33,596 nt of DNA from Pseudomonas mandelii. Its GTDB lineage: Bacteria > Pseudomonadota > Gammaproteobacteria > Pseudomonadales > Pseudomonadaceae. The position numbers were made by a program, and so were the translations under genes. How positions within the stretch are numbered: position 1 is the stretch's first letter; each line of letters opens with the position of its first letter. Positions 10,329 to 17,572 of this stretch are shown piece after piece. The stretch is taken from NCBI RefSeq assembly GCF_002251635.1, contig NZ_NMOJ01000005.1, forward strand, positions 1,062 through 34,657. Reading direction: 5' to 3'. Below the pieces are notes generated by a model. That model did not search any database. It worked only from the letters and a program-made list of their open reading frames with translations, and was not told the DNA's origin.

Positions 10329-11447
10329 ATGATCGAATTCAAATTGCCCTCTCTGGGGGCTGATATGGATGAAGGCACGTTGCTGGAGTGGAAAGTCCAT
10401 CCGGGCGATGTGGTCAAGCCGGGCCAGGTGATTGCCGTCGTCGATACCGCCAAGGCCGCCATCGATGTCGAGTGCTGGCATGAGGGCACGGTGTCGCAAC
10501 TGCTGATCGATATCGGCGCCAAAGTCCCGGTCGGTACCACCATCGCCCGGTTGTTGGAACCGGGCGAAGATCCGCACAGTGCGCGACGAACAACGACGGC
10601 GGCGCCGCTGCTGATCGAAGAGCAGGCATCGTCCGGCAGACGCCCGCGGATATCTCCCGCGGCGCGCAAGCGTGCAGCCGAGCTAGGCGTCAGCACCGCT
10701 GATTTGAAAGGCCATGGTCCACAGGGAGTCGTTACCCTGGAGGACATCGAGGCCGCCGCTCATGTGGCACACCCGCCGGACCCCGACCAGGCCATGCGGC
10801 ACGCCATTGCGGCGGCCATGACTCGTTCAAAACGCGAGATTCCCCATTACTACCTCAGCGAAACCATCGCCCTGGATAAAGCCATGGCCTGGCTGCAGGC
10901 ACACAATGCGCAAAGCACACTTCAAGAGCGCCTGCTGCCCAGCGTCTTGCTGCTCAAAGCGGTGGCGCTGGCCTTGCGCGACTATCCGCAGCTCAATGGT
11001 TTCTGGCTGGATAACGCCTTCAAGCCCGCACTCGATACCGACCTTGGGGTGGCAATCACCTTGCGCCAGGGTGGCCTGGTCGCCCCGGTGCTGCATCATG
11101 TGGCGGACACATCCTTGACTCATTTGATGAGTGAACTGGCCAGCCTGGTCGAGCGCGCCCGCAGCGGATCCCTGCGCAGCTCCGAGCTGGGAGGCGCCGG
11201 CCTGACGGTCACTCAACTCGGCGATCAGGGCGTGGACAGCGTATTGGGGGTGATCTATCCGCCCCAGGTTGCCTTGGTCGGTTTCGGTCGTATCAGTGAG
11301 CGGCCCTGGGTGAAAGAGGGCCAGCTGTGTGTCATGCCCACTGTCATTAGCAGTTTGTCCGCCGATCATCGAGTCAGCGACGGTCATTACGGCGCACGTT
11401 TTCTGGGCGAAGTTCGTCGTTTGCTGCAGACGCCAGAGGCGCTTTGA
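10329..11447 (+). CDS. pdhC: Dihydrolipoyl acyltransferase E2, single lipoyl domain
   Basis: 372 residues, a short E2. Domains in order: one lipoyl domain (about 1-78) with the lipoyl lysine K42 in VVDTAKAAIDVE (usual ETDKA is altered to DTAKA); a peripheral subunit-binding domain around 100-140 (RISPAARKRAAELGV, then GPQGVVTLEDI); and a catalytic domain ending with SSLSADHRVSDGHYG, with H347 and the DG pair of the HxxxDG motif. It transfers the acetyl group to CoA and forms the complex core. There is no E3 lipoamide dehydrogenase gene in the window, so a shared chromosomal E3 is needed. GGAAGG precedes the ATG, and a gap of 46 nt separates it from E1 beta. Confidence 0.9.
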   Translation: MIEFKLPSLGADMDEGTLLEWKVHPGDVVKPGQVIAVVDTAKAAIDVECWHEGTVSQLLIDIGAKVPVGTTIARLLEPGEDPHSARRTTTAAPLLIEEQASSGRRPRISPAARKRAAELGVSTADLKGHGPQGVVTLEDIEAAAHVAHPPDPDQAMRHAIAAAMTRSKREIPHYYLSETIALDKAMAWLQAHNAQSTLQERLLPSVLLLKAVALALRDYPQLNGFWLDNAFKPALDTDLGVAITLRQGGLVAPVLHHVADTSLTHLMSELASLVERARSGSLRSSELGGAGLTVTQLGDQGVDSVLGVIYPPQVALVGFGRISERPWVKEGQLCVMPTVISSLSADHRVSDGHYGARFLGEVRRLLQTPEAL

Positions 11448-11458
11448 GGAGAGGGCAT

Positions 11459-11737
11459 ATGAACCCGCAAATGATCCGCGATGAAGTATTGAAAGCCTTG
11501 AAAGGCATTGCCCCGGAACTTGAAATCGAGCAGTTGCGATCTGATCGGTCACTGCGCGAAGAGGTTGATCTGGATTCCATGGATTGGCTTCGTGTCATCG
11601 AGGCTCTGAATCGGAGCCTGGGAATAGCAATTCCTGAAAGCGATTACCAACACGTGGACACCCTGGACAAGCTCATCGCCTATCTGGGGCAAAAGGCGAA
11701 ATCCGGCGAAGCCGAGCCTTCGATCCGCAAGGGGTGA
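11459..11737 (+). CDS. Acyl carrier protein-like protein at the end of the PDH operon
   Basis: 92 residues with the ACP pattern: helix I (MIRDEVLKALKGIAPELE), then REEVDLDSMDWLRVIEAL, where S40 in the D-S-M motif (usual D-S-L) is the expected 4'-phosphopantetheine attachment site, then IPESDYQHVDTLDKLIAYL matching helices III-IV. GAGGAG and GAGGG stand before the ATG at 11459, 11 nt after the E2 stop, so it belongs to the same transcript. An ACP behind PDH genes and an acyl-CoA ligase is not a textbook arrangement. It may accept acyl groups made by the synthetase or E2, but this is inference; no ketosynthase or PPant transferase is nearby. Confidence 0.85.
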   Translation: MNPQMIRDEVLKALKGIAPELEIEQLRSDRSLREEVDLDSMDWLRVIEALNRSLGIAIPESDYQHVDTLDKLIAYLGQKAKSGEAEPSIRKG

Positions 11738-11826
11738 AGGTACTGGGCAGTAGTGCCGTCACGCATTGTTTGCCACTCAAACGGTGAGCCGATCGAATCG
11801 TCGGTTGCCACCGGTTCCGCCCTGAT

Positions 11827-11840
11827 CTGATTTAAATCAG
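11827..11840. promoter_or_regulatory. Anr/FNR-like box upstream of nitroreductase
   Basis: CTGATTTAAATCAG is a perfect palindrome that keeps the TGAT-N4-ATCA core and differs from the consensus only in the two outermost bases. It is centred about 65 nt before the nitroreductase start at 11899, in the 161-nt gap after the ACP gene, and gives that gene its own promoter. Confidence 0.65.
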
Positions 11841-11898
11841 CAGCAGGTCTGCGTGAGTGGACGACTTTATGAAATGACCTACCTTGAGGTATGCACTC

Positions 11899-12459
11899 AT
11901 GAACATCGACAAGGCAATCTCCGGCCGGCGCTCCACGCGTGAATACACGACAGAAGCCGTTGATGAAAATGTCATTCGTCGTTTGATCAATGCCGCTGCC
12001 CAAGCGCCCAGCGCGGTCAACCAACAACCGTGGACGTTCACGGTGATCCGAGACCAAGCAGTGCTGGATCGGATCTCGCGAGAAGCAAAGGCCTACATGC
12101 TCAAGACGATGCCCGCTGGCCCCCATTCCGCGCACTTCCATTCGTTACTCAATGACGAAAACTTTCACATCTTCTACCACGCGCCAGTACTCATCCTTAT
12201 TTCGGGGAACGCGCCAGGTCAGTGGGTCGTCGAAGACTGCGCATTAGCCGCCGAAAACCTGATGCTCGCCGCGTACGCTGACGGGCTGGGTACCTGCTGG
12301 ATCGGTTTCGCCCAACGTTTTCTTGATACGCCGCAGGGGAAGCATGCACTGGGCCTTCCTGCCGAGTGGACGCCAGTGGCGCCCATTATCGTTGGCCATC
12401 CGAAATCGGCGCCTGCACCGGTCTCGCACAAGGCGCCGGAGATTCGCTGGGTCGGCTGA
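11899..12459 (+). CDS. Nitroreductase-family FMN oxidoreductase
   Basis: 186 residues of the NfsA/NfsB-like nitroreductase fold, an FMN-dependent NAD(P)H oxidoreductase. The FMN phosphate-binding GRRSTREYT near the N-terminus, AAAQAPSAVNQQPWTF, AAENLMLAAYADGLGTCWIG and PAEWTPVAPIIVGHP are all typical. The ATG at 11899 is used, with GAGGT 8 nt upstream; the open frame begins with a TTG at 11884 inside the ribosome-binding region. The physiological substrate is unknown; such proteins may reduce quinones, nitro compounds or flavins under anoxia. A decayed second copy of part of this gene lies at 22618-22708. Confidence 0.88.
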   Translation: MNIDKAISGRRSTREYTTEAVDENVIRRLINAAAQAPSAVNQQPWTFTVIRDQAVLDRISREAKAYMLKTMPAGPHSAHFHSLLNDENFHIFYHAPVLILISGNAPGQWVVEDCALAAENLMLAAYADGLGTCWIGFAQRFLDTPQGKHALGLPAEWTPVAPIIVGHPKSAPAPVSHKAPEIRWVG

Positions 12460-12480
12460 TCGCAAAACACGCACAGCATG

Positions 12481-12660
12481 TGCCTCACCGGCATTTAGCG
12501 CTGAACTCGGCTACCGTGGCGAGCTTGCATATTGCCGCTTTCGTAAAATCGTCACTGCTTGAGGAATCGCGCGGGAAAAGCCCGACCTGTTAGTCAAGGA
12601 CGTGCAATACGAATCAACGCTCAAACGCGCGTTCTTCATTTCACTGGACGGGCACTGCCA
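12481..12660 (+). pseudogene. Relic of a universal stress protein gene
   Basis: Two blocks match the window's intact tandem USP genes. About 12518-12560 reads VASLHIAAFVKSSLLEE, against SGAGLHIAALVKPLERLSLL then DEG in USP2. About 12581-12659 reads PDLLVKDVQYESTLKRAFF then ISLDGHC, against PDLLIKEVQHESALKRAFF then TPLDWHLLRHC. The blocks lie in different reading frames, the stretch between them is missing, and the first ends in a stop (TAG at 12590-12592). No start region or second domain remains. It is therefore a fossil of a further usp copy, sitting directly behind the nitroreductase and running into the PolX start. Match boundaries are approximate. Confidence 0.85.
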
Positions 12661-14480
12661 TGAAGCTCACCGCCGTACCGCCTCAGGAACCGTTACCAGA
12701 CTGGCTATCGGCCTCGCTCAAGGACAGGCGGGTGATTGGCAATGATCAAATTGCCGAGGTTTTTGACGAAATCGCTGATCTGCTGGAAATCGATGACGCC
12801 AACCCCTTTCGGATCCGGGCCTACCGTAATGCGGCGCGTACCTTGAGGGCGTTGACCTTTGAGCTGGCAGAGATCATCGCGCGTGGCGAACCACTGCCCA
12901 AACTGACCGGTATTGGAGTTGATCTGGCAGGCAAGATCAACGAAATCGTTACCACTGGAAATTGCGCTTTGCGCCAGCGGTTGCGTTCGACATTGCCGCC
13001 CGGATTGGTTGAACTGTTGTCCATCGCCGGATTGGGCCCCAAACGCGTCAGGCACCTGTATCACGATCTGGGGATCGAAACCGCGCAGCAGTTATGCGAG
13101 GCTGCTCGACAGGGGCGCATTCGCCATCTGCCCGGTTTCGGCGAAAAGATGGAAACGCGGCTGTTGAGTGCCGCGCAGAAGGGGATTGGAAGCGATCGCC
13201 GTTTGCCGCTGGCGTTTGTCGAGCCCGTGGCGCACCGTCTGATCGAATACTTGCAGCAGCTTGCGGGTATCGAGGAAGCGACGGTGGCCGGAAGCTTGCG
13301 TCGCATGCGCGACACTGTCGGTGATATCGACCTCCTCGTGGCCGCAGCGCCTTCTGTGAATGTCACGGCACACTTGCTCAAGCACCCGGAGATTTCCACC
13401 GTGTTGGTTAAAGGGCGCACGCGTGCCAGCGTCGTGCTGGGCTCAGGCCTGCAAGTGGATATGCGCATTGTAAAGCCGGCGCAATTTGGCGCCGCTCTGG
13501 TGTATTTCACTGGCAGCAAGGCGCATAACATCGCGATTCGCCAGAGGGCCCGGAAGCTGGGGCTCAAACTCAACGAATATGGGGTGTTCAAGGCCGAAGA
13601 ATGCGTGGCCCGTGCCACCGAGGTGGCGGTTTATCAGGCCTTGGGATTGGTATGGATCACGCCGGAACTGCGCGAAGATCGCGGTGAAGTCGAGGCGGCA
13701 CTGACAGGTCGTTTACCGAGGCTGATTGAGTTGAGCGACCTCAAAGGTGACTTGCATGCTCATACCCGTGACTCGGATGGAGGCAATAGCCTGGAAGAGA
13801 TGGCATTTGCGGCGCAGCACGCCGGACTGGAATACCTGGCGATTACCGACCACTCCCGGTCCCTCAGGGTGGCCCATGGCCTGGACACTGATCGATTGTT
13901 GAAGCAAATCGACCAGATCGATGCGCTCAACGCCCGCTTGCAGGGCATGACCTTGCTCAAGGGCGTTGAGGTCGACATTCTCGAAGACGGTCGCCTGGAT
14001 CTGCCAGATGACATTCTGGGGCGCCTGGACCTGGTGGTGGGCGCCGTCCACAGTCATTTCGGCTTGACGCTGCATCAACAAACCCAACGCCTGCTCAGGG
14101 CCATGGATCATCGCTACTTCAGCGTACTGGCACATCCCCTATGTCGGTTGATCAATGAACGCGCGCCCCTGAACATGGACCTGCCTGCAATCATCAAGGC
14201 AGCCTCAGAGCGTGGTTGCTGCCTGGAACTCAACTCGCAGCCCCAGCGCATGGATCTGTTTGACCTTCAGTGCCAATACGCCAAGGATCAAGGCGTGCTC
14301 ATCAGCATCAATTCGGACGCCCATCGCGCCGCGGATTTTTCCTATTTGCGCTACGGCGTCGCTCAGGCGCGTCGAGCCTGGCTGGAAAAACACGATGTGC
14401 TCAATACCCGTTCGCTGACCTCACTCAAGAAGTTTTTACGCGATGGCGGTGGCGGTCGCCCTCAAAGCGCACAAAACTGA
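12660..14480 (+). CDS. polX: PolX-type DNA polymerase beta / PHP-domain protein
   Basis: 606 residues with the bacterial PolX order: an N-terminal 8-kDa-like domain from about residue 28 (IAEVFDEIADLLEIDDANPF in part), helix-hairpin-helix segments (LLSIAGLGPKRVRHLYHDLG, IRHLPGFGEKM), the nucleotidyltransferase site GSLRRMRDTVGDIDLL with the catalytic D-x-D, and a C-terminal PHP domain from about 360 (LKGDLHAHTRDSDGG, LAITDHSRSL, INSDAHR) with metal-binding histidines. Family members fill gaps in base-excision repair, and the PHP part gives 3'-5' exonuclease activity. The first 24 residues are not typical, and the ATG at 12660 follows the USP relic directly; GTG 12732 (VIGNDQIAEVF) is an alternative start. 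The ORF is intact. Confidence 0.88.
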   Translation: MKLTAVPPQEPLPDWLSASLKDRRVIGNDQIAEVFDEIADLLEIDDANPFRIRAYRNAARTLRALTFELAEIIARGEPLPKLTGIGVDLAGKINEIVTTGNCALRQRLRSTLPPGLVELLSIAGLGPKRVRHLYHDLGIETAQQLCEAARQGRIRHLPGFGEKMETRLLSAAQKGIGSDRRLPLAFVEPVAHRLIEYLQQLAGIEEATVAGSLRRMRDTVGDIDLLVAAAPSVNVTAHLLKHPEISTVLVKGRTRASVVLGSGLQVDMRIVKPAQFGAALVYFTGSKAHNIAIRQRARKLGLKLNEYGVFKAEECVARATEVAVYQALGLVWITPELREDRGEVEAALTGRLPRLIELSDLKGDLHAHTRDSDGGNSLEEMAFAAQHAGLEYLAITDHSRSLRVAHGLDTDRLLKQIDQIDALNARLQGMTLLKGVEVDILEDGRLDLPDDILGRLDLVVGAVHSHFGLTLHQQTQRLLRAMDHRYFSVLAHPLCRLINERAPLNMDLPAIIKAASERGCCLELNSQPQRMDLFDLQCQYAKDQGVLISINSDAHRAADFSYLRYGVAQARRAWLEKHDVLNTRSLTSLKKFLRDGGGGRPQSAQN

Positions 14481-14552
14481 TGTCAGGCCGTAGAGCGCCT
14501 TGTTGCCCGGGGCAGCCCCACGATCGGCACCTCATTTGAGCTTAACGATCAC

Positions 14553-14580
14553 CGTCGGCGGGTTGACCGGCGTGCCGACG
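14553..14580. terminator. Hairpin between convergent polX and ackA
   Basis: CGTCGGC (14553-14559) pairs with GCCGACG (14574-14580) around a 14-nt loop, in the 135-nt gap between two convergent genes. There is no T-tract on either side, so it is at best a weak or factor-assisted terminator. On the minus strand this gap also holds a short open stretch that I could not assign. Confidence 0.35.
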
Positions 14581-14615
14581 CTTTACAGCACTTCTCGGCG
14601 AGCCATCGAATACCT

Positions 14616-15851
14616 TCAGGGGATGAGGCGCGGGGCGGATCGAGCTTGCTGATTGGCTGGCTCTGTCAGGCGCAGGGCATCGAGCGCCGTGACCCATTCT
14701 TCGTTGGTGGCCTCGACCACCACCTTGACTCGGCTGGCCGGGGTCGAGATCACTGAGGCATTGGCCTGGTTCGCCGTTTCGTTCAGTTCGACACCCAGAT
14801 ACTGCAGGCCAGCGCACATACGAGAGCGAATCGCCGCGTTGTGTTCGCCAATACCTGCCGTGAACACCAGCATGTCCAGACCACCCAGTGCCGCGACAAG
14901 GGCACCGGCTTCGTGGATGAACCGGCGCAGGTACAACGCAAGGGCCATGGCCGCGCGAGGCTCAGTATCTTCGACTTTGAGCAATTCGCGCGGGTCGCTG
15001 GAAATGCCGGAAACTCCCAGCAGGCCAGACTCGTGATACAGAATATGGCTGACCCGCTCCAGGCTCAGCTTCCAGATTTCCATCAGGAAAATCACCGCGC
15101 CAGGGTCCAGCGCCCCGCAGCGGGAGCCCATCATCAAACCGTCCAGCGCCGAGAAACCCATGGTGGTGGCGACGCTTTTCAAGTCCCGCATACCGCACAG
15201 GCTGGCACCGCTGCCCAGGTGCGCGACCAGCGTCCGGCCGCGCGCCTGATCGCCATAACGTTCGGCCAGCGCAACGGATTGATAGCAATAGGACAGTCCG
15301 TGAAACCCGTAACGGCGCAAGCCGCTTTCCCAGGCCGACCAAGGCAGCGGCAGGATTTTCTCCACGTCTGGCAGGGTCTGGTGGAAGGCGGTATCGAAAC
15401 ACACCACTTGTGGCAGGTCGGGGTGGGTTTGCAGCAGCGTTTCGATGGCCTCCAGTGCGAAGGGCTGATGCAACGGGGCTAGCGGGATGTAGCTTTTAAG
15501 GTCGGCCAGCACCTGCGTGTCGATCAATACCGGTTTGGAGTATTTAATCCCTCCATGCACGACGCGGTGGGCGATGGCCCTGATCGAACGGCCTACCAGT
15601 TGAGTTCGCAACCGCTCACGAATATACCCAAGGGCATCGTGATAAGGATGTTTTGCATCGAGGGTCAGTGGCTGATCGTCGCCGCCGTTTTCGCTGACCA
15701 CCGAGTTTGGCCCCGTGATGCCGTCGACCTTTGCGCGCCACAGTGGTGTGCGAGCCAAAGGGCTGCAGGTGGCGTCGAACAAGGCGAACTTGATGCTCGA
15801 CGACCCCGCATTGAGGACCAGGATCACTTCACCGTTATCCGTGCCGTTCAT
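14616..15851 (-). CDS. ackA: Acetate kinase
   Basis: 411 residues, typical length. The ASKHA-fold hallmarks are present: VLNAGSSSIKFALFD at the N-terminus (N14), IAHRVVHGG, VVCFDTAFHQTLP, RRYGFHGLSY, VAHLGSGASLCG for phosphate binding, and VFTAGIGEHNAAIR near the C-terminus. It converts acetyl phosphate + ADP to acetate + ATP, or the reverse, in the cytoplasm. The start overlaps the pta stop by 4 nt (ATGA), so the pair is translationally coupled. The C-terminal tail ANQQARSAPRLIP adds a few unconserved residues. With the PDH-type operon it would give substrate-level ATP from pyruvate when respiration stops (inference from known Pseudomonas pyruvate fermentation). Confidence 0.95.
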   Translation of the reverse strand: MNGTDNGEVILVLNAGSSSIKFALFDATCSPLARTPLWRAKVDGITGPNSVVSENGGDDQPLTLDAKHPYHDALGYIRERLRTQLVGRSIRAIAHRVVHGGIKYSKPVLIDTQVLADLKSYIPLAPLHQPFALEAIETLLQTHPDLPQVVCFDTAFHQTLPDVEKILPLPWSAWESGLRRYGFHGLSYCYQSVALAERYGDQARGRTLVAHLGSGASLCGMRDLKSVATTMGFSALDGLMMGSRCGALDPGAVIFLMEIWKLSLERVSHILYHESGLLGVSGISSDPRELLKVEDTEPRAAMALALYLRRFIHEAGALVAALGGLDMLVFTAGIGEHNAAIRSRMCAGLQYLGVELNETANQANASVISTPASRVKVVVEATNEEWVTALDALRLTEPANQQARSAPRLIP

Positions 15852-17275
15852 GGCGGGGTGACCCGATAGTGATGGGCGACCAGCGCGGCGATGGCGCAGG
15901 ACGCGATGCGCGATTCGACGGAGTCGGCGCGGCTGGTCAGGACAATCGGCACTTTGGCGCCAAGCACGATACCCGCGCTGGAGGCACCGCCCAGGTATTC
16001 CAGCTGCTTGACGAGCATATTGCCGCTTTCCAGATCAGGCACGACGAGAATGTCGGCTTTACCGGAAACAGCTGAGTGAATGCCCTTGATACGCGCCGCC
16101 GCCAGGGAGATGGCGTTGTCGAACGCCAGCGGCCCGTCAAGGACCGCGCCAGTGATCTGGCCGCGATCAGCCATTTTGCACAGCGCTGCGGCATCAAGGG
16201 TGGCGGGCATGTTGGCATTCACCGTTTCCACGGCTGCGAGAATTGCCACGTGGGGATTACTGACGCCGAGGATATGTGCCAGATCGATGGCGTTACGCAC
16301 GATGTCCACTTTGTCGACCAACGCCGGCGCGATATTGATCGCTGCATCGGTGATGATGAAGGGGCGCGGATAAAAAGGCGTCTGCATCACGAAGCAGTGG
16401 GTGATGCGCCGCTTGGTACGCAGTAGCGCCGACGACGGCACCACGGCGGACATCAATTCGTCGGTGTGAAGGCTACCTTTCATCAACGCTTCGACTAGAC
16501 CATCACGGGCCATTTGCGCACCGCGCAGGGCGGCAGCATGGCTGTGGGGCACGTATTCAATGGTGAGACCGCAAAGGTCGTGGCCGCCCTTGGCCGCCAA
16601 GGCTTCGAGTTTGGCTCTTGGGCCAATCAGGATCGGGTCGATCAACCCTGCATCGCGGGCATCAAGGGCCGCCTCGAAACTCACCTCGTCGCAAGGATGT
16701 ACCACCGCAACGCGGATCGGTTCCAGCGTCTGGCAGGCTTGCAACAAACGATTCAGACCGTCGGCGCTGTGGCGCAGTTCTATGCCCGGCAGGCTGGCTC
16801 GATGCACATCGATATGCTCGCCGGCCGCGTGGACCAGGGATTCACCTTCCAGCACGACCACGCCTTCCTGATTGATGCCGGTACAGGCCAGCGTGAGCAG
16901 ATACCGCGCTACGTCGCGAGCAGTAACCGTCACCGAGACCGTCAGTGTGTCACCGATGCGTACCGGGGCAAGGAACTTGAGGGTTTGCCCCAAGGGCACC
17001 GAACCGGGCCCTGGCAACTGCGTACCAATCAACGCCGAAATCAACGCTCCCCCCCACATGCCATGGGCGAAAACAGTGTTGAAGTGGGTGGTGGCAGCAA
17101 ATTCCGGATCGACGTACAGCGGGTTCACATCGCCGGAGACCAGTGCGAACAGCTGAATGTCTTGAGCTGTCAGGGTGCGCTCCAGAGAGGCGGACTCGCC
17201 GATGACGATTTCCTCGAACGATCGATTATGCAGTCGCTCCAGATCGTCGGCGTTTACAGGAACAGAACGGGTCAT
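15848..17275 (-). CDS. MaoC-like dehydratase fused to phosphate acetyl/butyryltransferase
   Basis: 475 residues in two parts. Residues about 15-150 form a MaoC/(R)-enoyl-CoA hydratase hot-dog domain with FALVSGDVNPLYVDPEFA and TVFAHGMWGG, where D49 and H71 fit the catalytic Asp/His pair. Residues about 165-470 are a phosphotransacetylase domain (FEAALDARDAGLIDPILIGP, then ADILVVPDLESGNMLVKQLE). The phosphotransacetylase moves acetyl or another short acyl group between CoA and phosphate, feeding AckA. The fusion is a known bifunctional architecture in proteobacteria, but why a hydratase is attached is unclear; crotonyl-CoA/3-hydroxybutyryl-CoA or PHA metabolism is a guess. The ATG at 17275 (AGGA 9 nt upstream) is chosen over an ATG at 17323. 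Confidence 0.88.
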   Translation of the reverse strand: MTRSVPVNADDLERLHNRSFEEIVIGESASLERTLTAQDIQLFALVSGDVNPLYVDPEFAATTHFNTVFAHGMWGGALISALIGTQLPGPGSVPLGQTLKFLAPVRIGDTLTVSVTVTARDVARYLLTLACTGINQEGVVVLEGESLVHAAGEHIDVHRASLPGIELRHSADGLNRLLQACQTLEPIRVAVVHPCDEVSFEAALDARDAGLIDPILIGPRAKLEALAAKGGHDLCGLTIEYVPHSHAAALRGAQMARDGLVEALMKGSLHTDELMSAVVPSSALLRTKRRITHCFVMQTPFYPRPFIITDAAINIAPALVDKVDIVRNAIDLAHILGVSNPHVAILAAVETVNANMPATLDAAALCKMADRGQITGAVLDGPLAFDNAISLAAARIKGIHSAVSGKADILVVPDLESGNMLVKQLEYLGGASSAGIVLGAKVPIVLTSRADSVESRIASCAIAALVAHHYRVTPP

Positions 17276-17470
17276 GGGTTTGATCCTGAATAGGATGGCG
17301 GACGGCTCGGCTACATCATTCAACGCTCAATCGGCGCAAGTGACCAGAGCCGGCTGCCATTGCAGACGGTGAGGTCTTGGTAGCGGCGGTACTTCTCGTC
17401 CAGCTACGCCCTCTGCATACATCAAAAAGCGGGCTGATACTCCCGGCTATTGCTGCTCAAAGGGCGCTCA

Positions 17471-17484
17471 TTGATCTAAATCAA
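17471..17484. promoter_or_regulatory. Anr/FNR box, perfect, between pta-ackA and ppsA
   Basis: TTGATCTAAATCAA, exact consensus, centred about 95 nt before the ppsA start and about 200 nt before the pta start. It is the only such box in the approximately 300-nt divergent region 17276-17572, so it may serve both directions. Nothing else was recognised in that region. Confidence 0.85.
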
Positions 17485-17572
17485 CACACGCAGGCGGCAT
17501 CAAGCCATAAAGCTCTATATCAAGTAGAAGCGGCCGACAAAGTCTCCCCCCATCAAATGGAGAAATATCGTG

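Noticed and set aside
14120..14160. TTGATCAA within polX as a possible Anr half-site pair
   Set aside because: The halves have no 4-nt spacer and the site is inside a coding region.
16514..17293. Plus-strand ORF of 259 codons inside the MaoC-Pta gene
   Set aside because: Antisense shadow; the minus strand has complete domain motifs and an ATGA overlap with ackA.
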